Shown: piece after piece, positions 53,510-64,000 of the stretch
How positions within the stretch are numbered: the stretch's first letter is position 1
How the letters are laid out: each line of letters opens with the position of its first letter
Source of the DNA: Pseudozyma flocculosa PF-1
Lineage: Eukaryota; Basidiomycota; Ustilaginomycetes; Ustilaginales; Ustilaginaceae
Assembly: GCF_000417875.1 (NCBI RefSeq)
Contig: NW_006920884.1
Span: 39,540 to 103,539, forward strand
Length of the DNA stretch: 64,000 nucleotides
Reading direction: 5' to 3'
Position numbers and translations under genes: made by a program
Notes under the pieces: generated by a model
What the model was told of the DNA's origin: nothing
Seen by the model: the letters and a program-made list of their open reading frames with translations, nothing else
The model's database searches: none

Positions 53510-56500
53510 CTACCGCGCCTGCTGCTCAAACAGCCTCCTTCGATCGTGGATGCTGATGGGCCCCTCGTCGAGGTACCGCTCAATGTCGGACCGCACATCC
53601 TCCTGCGCGTTCGACCCGTCAAACGACCGCCCCAGCGCCGCCGCCTCCCGCCGGATCCGCTCCTCGTACCCGTCGTCCTGGTCCTTGGCGCGGCCGTCGT
53701 CGCCGTCATAGTCGACGACGGCAGCCAGGCTGCGCGTCGAGTGCGTCAGCGGCGTGTCCTGCGTCGAGACCGACGTCGATGCCTGCGTCGACACCGTGTT
53801 GGTCGAGCACGACGACGAAATCGTCGAAGCCTTCTTGGTCACGCCTCCGCCCCCGCCGACGCCGCCGCCGCCTCCTCGTCCTTCGTCGGTCGCCGACGCC
53901 GGCTTCTTGGTGATGTTGAGCGGCCGCGTCGAGCCGCCAAAGCTGCCGCTGGTACTGTGCCCATTGGTCGACGGCTGACCCTGCGCGGCCTCGTTCACGC
54001 CGCCGCCGCCGCCGCCGCCGCCACCGTCGTGCGACGTCTCCCGGCTCCGCTCGGTGCCCGACGAGCCCTTCGACGAGCCCCGGCCGTGTTTGCTGCCCAC
54101 GGCCACAAAACCATCGAGGCCGGCCACCGAGTTCTTGCGACGCTCCCGACCGGCAAAGAACGACCGCTGGCTGCTCGTCGGCGGCCGTGGCCGGTCCAGC
54201 GCGCCACTGACTCCGCCAGCGACTACGCCGACGCTGCCGCTGCCGCTTACGCCGCTGCTGCCACCGCCACTGCCGATGAAGCGGTTGGCCACGGGCGTGC
54301 CGTCGTGTCCCGCCAGCTCGACATCGCTGCCAGTCACCGACCCGAGCGACGGATTCGTCTGCCGATGCGACCAGATCGGATGCGACGAGCCGTTCTTGGT
54401 GCTGAGGACCGGGATCGACGAACCGGCAACGGCGCTCGGGCTCCGCAGCAGCGTCCGATCCGACTGCGAATGCCCAAAGCGGAAGGTCTGCATCGCGTCC
54501 GGAGTCGCCGCGCCGCTCCGCAGCTTGGCATAGTACCGAGCAATCGGCGGGCCGCCCTCGTCATCGTCCTCCTCTTCGTCGATGATGGCGTTGCGAGTGG
54601 GTGCCGTGTCAAAAGCGGTCGTCCCCGATGGCGAAGGCGACGTGCCCATCCCTGCGCCCTGCCGACGCGGGGTCAAGCTGCTGCTGTCGAGATCTAGGCC
54701 TCGATATCGCGACGCCGCCTGCCGCGCATGGCCTAGCCTGGCTGGCGAGGCGGACTCGGCTCCTATGCCAAACGGATCGCGCCGCCGAGCGCCGATATCG
54801 TCAAAGTGGCCGAGCGACGTGCTGGGCCGCTCGTAGAGCGTGGCACGCAGGTCTTCTGGAGGCGTCGAGGGTCGTACCGCCTCCATGGTCTCACACTGGT
54901 CCAGCTGCGGAGTTCGTCCAGCCGAGCTCGCGATCGACGCCTTGCTCTGATGGCCCCGTACCCAGCTCGGCCGGATGGACGAGGGCGTCGTGGTCGGCGA
55001 GGCCTCGGCAGGTGCCGGGTTCTTGCGGTCGGACCTCAGCACGCCGCCGCTGAGTAGGCTGGCGATGCTGGCGGTCGACGACCTCTTGCGAATGCGCTGC
55101 GGCAGCTTGCTCGGGGTCTCGGGCTGCGCCTTTGGCTTTGCATCCTGGCTCGTAGGCGAGGCAAGCGCGGCATCGCTCACGATTGGTCGAGAAGCGGCGG
55201 CCGCGTCAACGTTGCGCCTGAGATGGGCAGGGCGCTCGGGCAAAGGGGGCTTGGGCTTGACGTCGCCATCCAGTGCAGGATCCGGGGCCGGCCCAGGGGC
55301 AATGAAGATGTCGGCGCGGTACTCGACGATGAGCTTGAGCATCACGACCGAGAGCGACAGCGTGGGCGCCAAGACGAGGCACAGGTTGCTCAAGGGCTGC
55401 CGTTAGCAGCACGAGGCGAGTGCATCGACGACAAAGGGGAAAGGAAAGAGAGCGATGGCCCTTGGGTCAGTGCGCTGCACAACCTCGCTCCAGCGAAGAG
55501 AACAGCTGATCCAACTCCATCAGCGCTCACCATCTTTGTGCTGGCGACGATCTTGGGATCCGACAGCCAGCCGAGGTGCTCGCACAGCTCTCGCAGGAGG
55601 TACCAGTTCACGCAGGGAATCGAGCCAATGACGGGCACCAGGTGCTTCGAGACCGACTCGCTCGTGACGCCGGCGGTGGCGGCCTCCCTTGACGGGATCG
55701 ATCTGGGCGGGGAGCGCGAGGCGGCCGCACCCGCCGCACCCGTCGCGGCCGAGGCGTTGGCAGAGCCGAGCAGCAGAGAAGCCGCGCGATCAAACGAGGC
55801 AGCCGCCTCGGACGGGATCAGGCTGTCGGGCAGCTCGCGCAGGTACGTCTTGAGGATGCTGCAGACGCTATTGATGTCGAGATCGGCCGGACTGATCTGC
55901 TCGAGGCAGAGGTCGGCCCTCTGGTCGTCAAAGAGCGCCCGCAGCTTGGCCGTGTGGCTGCTGCGCCCGCTCAGCCGGTAGATGCCCTCCTCCTGCGGAC
56001 CCCATCGCTCGAGGCTCTCGATGCAACGCACGACGATGCCTGGCAGGTACAGGGCGCGCGCCTCGTCCCTGGTCGCCGGCGTCTTGCCGGGCACGCTCTG
56101 CCGGTTGCGGGATGCCCTCCGAGACGAGGCCAGCGGCGGATCGTCGAGAAAGTTCATGTTGACACTGAAGTCGGTGCCCAGGTCCGGAATCGAGAGCCGC
56201 GTGCCGGACGGCGTCCGCGCGTGGGCGCCCAGATCGTCCGAGGAGTCGATCAGCCTTGTCCGCTGCACGGCTTCACGCAGCGGCACGCCGAACAGGTATC
56301 CTCCCGACCCGGCACCAGCACCGGCACTGCGCGCGCCCGACATCGGGGGCGGCGGCGCCTGAGTCGCTGTGGGCGGCCGTCGACTGCCGCCAGGGCGCCC
56401 TACCTCACTGCTGCCCTCCTGCAGCACCGCCAGCCAGCGGCGCGTGGCGGCATTCTCGCTCTGAGCCTGGTCGAGCCGTGCGCCAGAACGCCCAGCCTTG

Positions 56501-58395
56501 TCGGCTCGCACCGGTATCGCACTCTTGGGTGTCATCGAAGCGCCGTGGGCGCCGCCGCCGCCGCCGGTGTTGAACGTCCGCATGAAGTCCCAGCCTCTCC
56601 GTCCGACGGCGGCGCCGAGCTGCCCGACCTGACCGAGCGCATTGGCCACGCCACCGTGCGAGGCCAGCCCGCGGCTCGAGCCCCACGCTTCCTCGATGCT
56701 GCTCGTGCCGCCAGGTGGCCTCGTCCTGCCCGCGCTGGCAGCAGCGGCGCCGTTCGTCCGGCGGGGCGGCGGCAGCGGTGTCGACGACGATGCCCGGAGC
56801 GGGCCGAACCCGGTCGAGCCCATCGCGCCCGTCGGAACGAGATTGTCAACGGACCAGCTGTCGGTGCGCGGCATGCTGGCGTATGGCACTTGGGCCTCGC
56901 AACCCTCGTCAGGCCGCGCCGAGACGATCGGCACGGCCGAATGGGGCGGCGGGTACCCGTATCCTCCGAGGCCTGCGTCCTGACGAAAGGCCTGCAGAAC
57001 GCCCGGCTTTAGCTTGGCCGGCTTCTCGGGCGGGCCGAGCGCCGCTTCAAAGGCATCGCGTCCCGAGCTGGGCGGCTGCGAGGTCGCCGCCGAGGCACCA
57101 AAGTAGTTGGCGAGGCCGTGGCGGGCCGTGGTGCCGCTGCTCGAGGCCGCCGACGACTTGCCCATGGTGGCGGCGTGCTTGTTGAGGAACGGATGGGCAG
57201 AGGTGCCGGGCGCTGGGCTGAGGTAGCCGCCTCGACGGCTCGTCGCATCGCGCGGCGAAGGCACGTCGTGACTGCTGTAAAACGAGGGCAGCGAGGTGTT
57301 GGAGGAGTCGTCGTGCTGGCGGAACGACATCGACGTCGCTGGCCGAGGCGGGTGGTACGAGCTGGACGGAGGCCCGCTGCCGAGCTGGGCCCCGCCGTAG
57401 TCGTGGGGCGACCGGTACTGGTCCATCGAGCTCCTGCCCATGCTTGGGCCTTGGTGGCTCTGCGTCGACGAGGCGGCCGAAAGGTACTCGTTGGCCGAGC
57501 CTTCGACCGACGATTCGCCGCCATTGACCGAAGCCGCCGCCGAGCCGCCGCCGCCGCCGCCGCTGATCGTCTCGACATAGTCGGGACCGAGGTGGGGGTT
57601 GTCGCGGCGCCACGAGGGCAGCACCGACGGTGGCTGCGGGCTGCCCGAAGGAAGGGCGAGCCGGTCGTCCTCGTGGTCTCTCCGCCGGATGATCTGCACG
57701 CCTGCGGCCATCATCTCCTGCTCATCGGCAAAAGTCCTCCTCGAGTCGACGCCGCTGCCATTGCTCCGGTTGCCGCTGTCGAAGCCAGGCACGATAAACC
57801 CTGGCGAGGCGGCCGAGATGGAAAGCAAGGGCTGGTTGTGCGGGGCCGGACTGGCCGGACGGAGGTCGACGGTCTTCTGCTGTGCCTGGTACCACGCCTG
57901 CGTGCCCCTGCGCGGCGGCGAGGCTTGCTTGTGGGCCTGCAGCCTGGCGCCTGCCGAGGCCGAGGCCGAAGACGAGGGAGGGTTGGAATAGGAGCCTGAC
58001 TGACCGTCTAGCTCACCGAAGGCCGAGGGTGCAAAGGCACCGGGGGAGCGATGGGAGGGGTTGGCGGCATTGTGCGTGCCGAGGAGCGAGAGGCTGGCAG
58101 GTTTGGCCTTGCGGGCGCGGGCGAACGAGGGTTTGGTCAGGGAAGAGGGTTTTGGTGGTGGGGCAGGCGGAGGCGACCTGGGGGCCTGTGATGCGGCGGC
58201 GGCCGACGAGACCGAGGCCGACGAGGATGACGAGGAGAGAAGGTTGCCGACCGAGTTGCGCCTGAAGCGCTTGAAGGGATCGGGCGACTTGCGGCCCGAG
58301 GCTGCAGCGTGGGCAGCAGCGTCTTGGCGCGTGGCCGAGATGCTCGTCGAGGCGTGGCCGCCGCCTCCTCCGCCGCCGCCAAATGAGAGTGGCAT
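53510..58395 (-). CDS. RhoGAP-domain protein (Rho GTPase-activating protein)
   Basis: This is a large regulator that stimulates GTP hydrolysis by Rho/Cdc42-type GTPases and probably acts in polarity. Exons 55531-58395 and 53510-55396 join in phase 0 (ATG/GTGAGC; acceptor GGCAG with a CTGAC branch site) to give 1583 residues. The GAP domain begins near residue 775 with LYLPGIVVRCIESLERWG, then the arginine-finger block EEGIYRLSGRS and SVCSILKTYLRELPDSLIP. It continues across the intron as STKMPLSNLCLVLAPTLSLS. An Ala/Ser-rich insert of about 45 residues interrupts the GAP domain before HLVPVIGSIPCVNWYLLREL. The first 770 and last 580 residues are Ser/Gly/Pro-rich and look disordered. An earlier acceptor would put TTGAG before CAACCTG, but only the chosen one is in phase. 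Confidence 0.86.
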
Positions 58396-58997
58396 GGCGG
58401 TGCGTGGGGTGTCGCGGCAGAGGCGAGCCGGGTTAGGGAGGGAGGTGAGCTAGAGGGCGATGAGGGTGGGTGCGGAGGCGAATGCTAAGGAGGGAGCTTG
58501 GCCGCCACCAAGAGGGTCGGCGAGCGTGCCGTCGGAGCCTAAGCTAGGGGCGGTGTTTGCGATCCGCCATCCGCCAGAGTCGGTTCACGAGGAGGAGAGA
58601 GAAGAGCTGAATGGGTGGACGCCGGGCTGCGGGAGGAACAGGCGGCGGATGGGGCTGTGTAGCGACCTGCTGGGCCAGCCAGAAGAGGAGTGGGAGATGG
58701 GGAGATGGCGGCGTGCGGGGCAAAGACGGGGCGAGCCGGGTGTCGATGCGTGGGTATCCGGTTTGATGCTGAAGGCGGCGCCGAGGGGGTGATGAAGGAT
58801 CGAGGATGCCGGGAGATGGAAGATGCGAAGATGGAGCAGAGAGGCTAGGGCGGGGGCGAGAGAGGCGGCGTTGTTGGAGATTCGAGCAGAGCGGCACTGT
58901 GGGCTCGTGCGAGAAGGGAGCGAGTGATGGGATGCCCAAGTGGCGGCGGTGGTGGTGGTGGTGACGAGGCTGACGAGGGTGACGAGGGTTTGAAGGT

Positions 58998-58999
<2 letters not shown>

Positions 59000-59054
<55 letters not shown>
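59000..59054 (+). repeat. Tetranucleotide microsatellite (GGCA)n
   Basis: About 13 units of GGCA, the complement-equivalent of the TGCC repeat at 47489. Confidence 0.9.
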
Positions 59055-59055
<1 letters not shown>

Positions 59056-60070
59056 GTGCAGCGGGAGAGCAACAGCAGCAAAAGGTCGAACGAGCGAGCG
59101 GGTGAGCGAGCAGTAGTGAGCCTTTGCCCAAAGGTGAAAGGCGAAAGCGCAGCGCAGCCACGCCGAGCGCAGCCCCCAGCCAGCCGTACCAGGCCAGGGC
59201 CAAAAGGCCAGGTGTGGTCGGACCCCCCCTTGCTTGCCTGCCTGCCCGCTCTTGCACGCGTACTACGCTGCTTCTGCCTCGCCCGGTCCTCGTTTGCCCC
59301 TCTGTCTCTCTCGGGCCTTCCTTGGTTCTTTGTGCACCGCTCCTTGCTCGCTCATCATCCCGGGGCAGCTAGCCCCTGCTTCCGACGGCCACACGAGGCG
59401 TGCCCACACACACAAGCAGCAAGCGCCGACGTCGACCGACCGACCGAGCAGGCAGCCAAGTTTGGACCGCCCCTCGTCGCCATCAGCAGCCTGCGCACAT
59501 GACGCTCTTCGCGTGCGCCTGCGCTCCCCTCGTAGCCTCGCGTCGATTTGCCTCTGGCCCTAGGCTTCTTTGACCGGTTGACCCCAATCGCAGCTTTAGA
59601 GTGCGGCTGTGTCCAATGGCATGCCATGGCATTGCCCCGCCGTTCCTCGCGCCGACAACGTAGGCTCAACCTGCTCTGGCTCTGGCTTTAGCTACACGCA
59701 CGTCCAGCAGAACAAACAATTAAGCAGGTGGGGTTGTGGCTGACGGCAGGTAGGAAGGAAAGAAAGAGGTTGGGTGTACGTATGGCGGCCGGCCAATCGA
59801 GGCTGGCAGGCTGACAGGCTGGCAGGATGGCGGTACAAGAGTCAGACAAGACACGACGAGGCACGCCGCGCCGCCCCTGGAAGCCGAATCCGACAGAAGA
59901 AGTAGGCAAGAAGCGCTGCGCAGCCCATCGCCCGGTCCTCTCAGCGTCGAGGTCCAGCAGCCGCGTCGGGCGTCGGCTCTCAGCCTGGCCTGTCGCCTCA
60001 CCTCGCTGCTTCTCCGGACTTGCGACGTCTAGAGCTGCGCTGTGCTGCGCTTTCGTCGTGTGCGTGTGCG

Positions 60071-60089
60071 TGCATGCATGCATGCATGC
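60071..60089 (+). repeat. Short (TGCA)n repeat
   Basis: Four to five units of TGCA, self-complementary. Confidence 0.7.
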
Positions 60090-61451
60090 CTTTCTTGCTT
60101 TCTTGCTCGCTCTCTGGCGCATTCGAATGCGACGGCGGCGGCGGGGGCGGGCGACGGCGACGGCGACGGCGAGGCAGCATAGGGTCGTTTTGCTCGTTGC
60201 TCGTTCCTAGGCTGTTGCTGCTTTGCCGCGGCCTCTGATCTCAGCTTCGATGAGCGCCCTGCCTAGCTTTGCCCTGCCTGCCTGGCCGTGTGAAGGGTAC
60301 GGTGGCTTGGCGTGCATCCGTTCGGCTTCTCTGCCCGCCGTCGGCTTGCTTCTTCCCGGGATGCCGCCCGCCTCTTTGGGCGTACGTCGTCGCATACCGC
60401 CATGCGTACGTAGCGTCCAAGCGCCGTACCTGAACCTGCTGCTGGCCAGGGCCGCCGTACGTCGTTTGGAAGCTCGCCTGCCCCCTTGCTCGCCCACGTC
60501 TGAGCTGCCCATCCTACGCATTGAGCAAGCTATGGCGTTCGGAACCCCACATCCGGTCGCCTCTTGGCGCCCGCCGCTTCCAATCGAGTCTCATAGGAAG
60601 ATAGAGAGAGAGAGAGAGACAGAGAGGCGAGTCGACCTGAAAGAACGAGAGAAAGATCAGGGCTCAGCCCTGACCTGTCTGTCTGTCTGCGTCTCTGTTA
60701 CGCCTTCGAGCTGCGCCCAATCTGCACGTATGTACGCCCTTCCGCCCGCCCGCCTGCTTGCTTGCAGGCCGGGCCACGCACGACGTAACCAACGCCCTCC
60801 CTTACCTCTCCCAGAGACGCCTCAGTACAGCGCAAACGACGCTCAGCGACCGACAGCCTTGACACCCGGCGCTCTATCTGTCGCCCTGCGGTTCTCTGTG
60901 GTCCCATAGCGGCAAAGAGGCACGCACGTCCGTACCGACCAAGCGGCGGCAGCGGCGAGAGCGAGGACGCGCACTGGACAGGACTGGGCTGGTACTCGAC
61001 TTAGGTGGAAATACGGTAGCAGACGCCCCCGCCCTTGGATCTCGCCTTGTTACCGCCAGCCACCTCCGCCATCCGAGGACAATCGTCGACCATCGACGCT
61101 TGGACCAAGATCCTTGTTCCGCCCTCCGACGTTGCGCTTGCCCGCGCCTGCCTCGCTCGGTCGATCCTGGAAAGAGAGGCACGGGACGGCTCAAGATGCA
61201 CGGGTCCATCGAGGGCAAGCCGCCGCCGCCGCCACCGCCTCTGCGCAATCCTGCACAGTCCCGTCTTGTCCCTACCTACCTCGCCGCTCGAATTGCCACG
61301 ACGACGAAGGCGAAGAAGATGGGCTCCTCGTTCCTACCGCCTCGTCACCCCGCGACCATGAACAGATAGAGAACCAACGTCGCCCTGGCGCCCAAAAGAA
61401 AAATTATAGCGACCCACCCCACCTTCTCTCATCGCGACCAGCGCCTCGTCG

Positions 61452-61477
61452 TCTCTCTCTCTCTCTCTCTCTCTCTC
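61452..61477 (+). repeat. (CT)n microsatellite
   Basis: About twelve CT units in a pyrimidine tract. Confidence 0.85.
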
Positions 61478-62469
61478 CCTCCTTCCTCTGGTGTACTCAC
61501 GCGGCTTCTCTCTCGGGGCTTGATGAAGCTGCGAAGGGGAAATCTGTGCGTGCTATCGGGGGTGGGCGAAGCGAGGCGCCAGGAATCGGGCCCATCCTGT
61601 AGCGGTGCGGGGAAACTCAACGGACAGCCTAGAGCCTGGGTGCGTCGACTGTCGTGTCTCTCTCTCCACCGCTTTTTTGGCGCACCAATTCCGCTCTCGC
61701 TCTCACCCGTGGAGAAATTTAGAGGGAATCAAGGGATTCGAACCGTCGGCCAAGTCGGCGCCGGGGCGTGGCGCTCGAGAAGAACAAACTACCTGTCGGT
61801 GGTAATTTTCGGGCAACTGCTTCGACTGCTTGTCAAACGCGGGTCTGTGTTGCAAGTCAAGCTAAAGTGCAGCATATATACCCCAATCCGTGCGATCCTT
61901 CTTCGACCGACCCCTGCCGTGGACGGACCCACGCACGGCCCGACAGACACGGACGATGACGCTCTCGCTGGTTATGCCAGAGCTGGTCTGTATTCGCCGA
62001 GTCTCTAGCTGCTGCCTGCATCGCTGGCGATGCTGACGCTTGCGCTGCGAGGGGAAGAACAGATGAACGCATGCAGCCGACGTACTACGTACTACATACG
62101 AGCCTCGGCGCCCGTCGTCGTCGTCGTGTGGACTCGCCAGTCGCCATCGTCAAGAGACCTGCTCGGAGGCGGCTGGCGGCGAGTGCGTGCGTGCGTGCCA
62201 AGTCGGGAGACAGAGAGAAGGAGAGGGCGATGTCCAGGAATTCGCGAGACGGGGTGGAACGACATGGAACGGGATGAGATGACATGAGAGGAGATGAGAT
62301 GAGGGGAGGAGATGAGATCGAGACGATGCAGAGGTGGGCCGGCCGAGGGACGTGCGCGGAAACGGAGATGCTGCGGGCGGGCGGTGGAGTGGGATTCAGA
62401 GCTTGGAAGGCAAGGACCTGAGTGTTTGCCGACGAGGGAACAGAGCGGGTAGGGACGATGCTAGAGACG

Positions 62470-62502
62470 CAGAGAGAGAGAGNNNNNNNNNNNNNNNNNN
62501 NN

Positions 62503-62557
<55 letters not shown>
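62470..62557 (+). repeat. (GA)n microsatellite containing a 20-N gap
   Basis: AG units run from 62471 to 62482 and from 62503 to 62557, with N at 62483-62502 between them. The assembly gap lies inside the repeat, so the true length is unknown. Confidence 0.9.
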
Positions 62558-62559
<2 letters not shown>

Positions 62560-62616
62560 AGACCGTGCGGTGGAAAAAGGACGCTCGGGAGCAGCGGGCG
62601 AGGTCCGACGACGCTC

Positions 62617-64000
62617 TCAGACGCGCGACATGGCGGGCGTGCGGCGGGCGCTGCCCAGCCTAAAGGGCGCCGGCCCGCTGCGCGGCTCAAACGCAATGGG
62701 CTGGGGCGGCAGCTCGTAGCGGATGCCGAGCTCCTCGCACGTCGTCTTGAGGAAGCGCATCATCTTGGTCCGCCTCGCCCAGCGCGCGCCCCAGTCCTGC
62801 CAGTTGCCCTTGTGCTCAAAGGCGACAACGAGCTCGACGGCATTCTGCTGCGAGATCTCGTTAAAGTTGAGGTCGAGCGGCCCGCCAAACTCGCGGTCGT
62901 TTTCCTTTGTCCACGCGCGCAGCCGCGTCCGCAGCGTGTCGAGCGTCTGCAGCGACGTGTCAAAGGCGCACTGGATCTTGAGCACTTCCCACTGGGCGCC
63001 CGAGCGGCGCGAGTTGTAGATGTACTTGGACGACGCCAGCAGCGCGTTGGGCGCGATGATCTCCTGGTTGGTCGTGGTGCGGAAGACGGTCGAGAGGAGG
63101 CCAAACTCCTTGACAAACATCCACTCGTCGTCGATGCACACCAGGTCGCCGACGTCGTAGGGGTGGGTGGCAAAGATGAAGATCATGCTCTCAAAGATGT
63201 TCTTGGCCGAGTTGCCAAAGACAAACGAGAAGCCGACGACAAAGGTCGACAGCGGCACGATGTTGTCGACGGTCGAGTCGCCGTTGAAGATGAGGAGCCA
63301 GATGAAGACGACGATGATGAAGCCGATAAACATGAGGACGTTGTCGAGCTTGGAGATGGCGCTGCTCATGTCCTTGAGGCTGGTGCTCAGCGCCTTGCGC
63401 TCGCGGTAGATGCGCTGCACCGCCTCGCGCATCTCCTCCTTGCTGATGTCGCCATTCTTGTCGGCGTCGAACAGCGCAAACGCCTCGCGCGCCTCTTCCT
63501 CGGTCTTGAAGTAGGGGATAAAGTCCTCGGCGACCAGCGTCGACTTGTGGTCCGACAGGTTGGTGAAGAGGAGCTTGGCCAGCTTGCGCGCCGAGCGCTG
63601 CGAGCCGTACGAGGGGCCCTTGTACAGCTTGCCGCCCTTCATCGTGGCGTTGGCGATGGCGTCCGAGATCTGGGTGCCAAAGTTGGCCTTGCGCTCGCGC
63701 CTGCGCTTCTCGTGGTCCGTCAGCGGCGAGCCGTCGGCCGTATTGGCGCCGTTGCTGGCCAGGTGCGACGACGGGTGGCGGTGGTGGTGGTGGTGGTGCG
63801 AGTGGTGTTGGCTCTTCTCGTGGCCGTCGACGCCATCGTCGGCCTGGTTGGCCGGCGCAAAGTATCCGCCCAGGTTGTCGCGCGACGCCTTGCGGCTGTG
63901 CGGGCCGCCGCTCGGCATGCCGGCGGGCGTGCCCGGCCTGGAACGCATGTTGAAGGTGCTCTGCCACGCCGACGCCGTGGCGCGCTTGTTGGGGCGCGAC
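62617..64000 (-). CDS. EF-hand mechanosensitive ion channel, MscS-like (partial, N-terminus outside window)
   Basis: This is the C-terminal 460 residues of a fungal MscS homologue of the Msy1/Msy2 kind, an ER or cell-cortex channel that answers hypo-osmotic shock with calcium control. One EF-hand loop is visible (DADKNGDISKEE). Helices FIGFIIVVFIWLLIF and VPLSTFVVGFSFVFGNSAKN (the pore-lining TM3 region) follow. After them come IFATHPYDVGDLVCIDDEWM, with the conserved P-x-D-x-G-D turn, and the beta domain VFRTTTNQEIIAPNALLASS. The C-terminus has a soluble alpha/beta domain (WEVLKIQCAFDTSLQTLDTL, NAVELVVAFEHKGNWQDWG). The frame remains open to the window edge, so the start lies further out. 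A His-rich run (near 63780-63800) occurs in the N-terminal part. Confidence 0.9.
   Translation of the reverse strand, partial: SRPNKRATASAWQSTFNMRSRPGTPAGMPSGGPHSRKASRDNLGGYFAPANQADDGVDGHEKSQHHSHHHHHHRHPSSHLASNGANTADGSPLTDHEKRRRERKANFGTQISDAIANATMKGGKLYKGPSYGSQRSARKLAKLLFTNLSDHKSTLVAEDFIPYFKTEEEAREAFALFDADKNGDISKEEMREAVQRIYRERKALSTSLKDMSSAISKLDNVLMFIGFIIVVFIWLLIFNGDSTVDNIVPLSTFVVGFSFVFGNSAKNIFESMIFIFATHPYDVGDLVCIDDEWMFVKEFGLLSTVFRTTTNQEIIAPNALLASSKYIYNSRRSGAQWEVLKIQCAFDTSLQTLDTLRTRLRAWTKENDREFGGPLDLNFNEISQQNAVELVVAFEHKGNWQDWGARWARRTKMMRFLKTTCEELGIRYELPPQPIAFEPRSGPAPFRLGSARRTPAMSRV

Larger units (their letters stand above)
58396..62616. other. Long intergenic stretch with several microsatellites
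   Basis: About 4.2 kb upstream of the RhoGAP gene and downstream of the channel gene, with no supported gene. It contains a GGCA repeat, a GA repeat with a gap, CT and TGCA runs, and an isolated tRNA B-box-like site at 61733-61744 with no tRNA body. Confidence 0.4.

Noticed and set aside
61733..61744. tRNA B-box-like GGTTCGAATCCC on the minus strand
   Set aside because: No A box, acceptor-stem pairing or anticodon arm could be built upstream on that strand, and the T-stem has a mismatch. It is at most a tRNA/SINE scrap.

Overview
The window looks like a scaffold piece from a GC-rich, intron-poor basidiomycete nuclear genome. The smut lineage (Ustilaginomycotina) is the best guess, from the short GT-AG introns with CTGAC/CTAAC branch sites, the gene repertoire and a tandem array of small secreted proteins. 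The lineage is inference, since no marker here settles it. There are two runs of N (35013-35339 and 62483-62502). No rRNA, CRISPR or convincing tRNA gene was found.

Layout. At 1-3.2 kb lie the 5' exon of a short-chain dehydrogenase and RRP8 (rRNA base methyltransferase), both on the minus strand. From 3.9 to 16.0 kb there is an array of eight paralogous two-exon genes for small secreted proteins, seven on the minus strand and the last on the plus strand. They share a signal peptide, a W-[DSTN]-[IL] core, a phase-1 intron at the same place and a tiny second exon that always begins with TC. I do not recognise the family; effector-like secreted proteins is the working idea. From 16.4 to 22.9 kb, all on the minus strand, lie a CDT1-like replication licensing factor and a DUF3140 gene. 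The DUF3140 gene appears to carry the whole MED22 gene inside a 1.8-kb intron on the same strand. From 23.3 to 25.8 kb there is a CpG-depleted island that looks like decayed, formerly methylated repeat DNA. A LINE reverse-transcriptase remnant follows at 31.3-31.9 kb.

From 29 to 51 kb the window is rich in transporters: a Dal5-like MFS permease, a full-length PDR-type ABC transporter, a five-exon sugar porter and a DHA1 multidrug MFS protein with an unusually long internal loop. Among them sit a Cys/His/Asp-rich secreted protein and a GNAT acetyltransferase. From 52 to 64 kb lie a cystinosin-like PQ-loop transporter, a large RhoGAP protein and the 3' part of an EF-hand mechanosensitive channel, all on the minus strand.

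The housekeeping genes (RRP8, CDT1, MED22, cystinosin, RhoGAP, MscS channel) form an ordinary chromosomal background. The accessory signal is concentrated in the secreted-protein array with its recurrent RACCCACCT promoter motif, and in the repeat-derived stretch at 23-33 kb. Exon joins were worked out by hand from splice signals and reading phase, with no transcript data.
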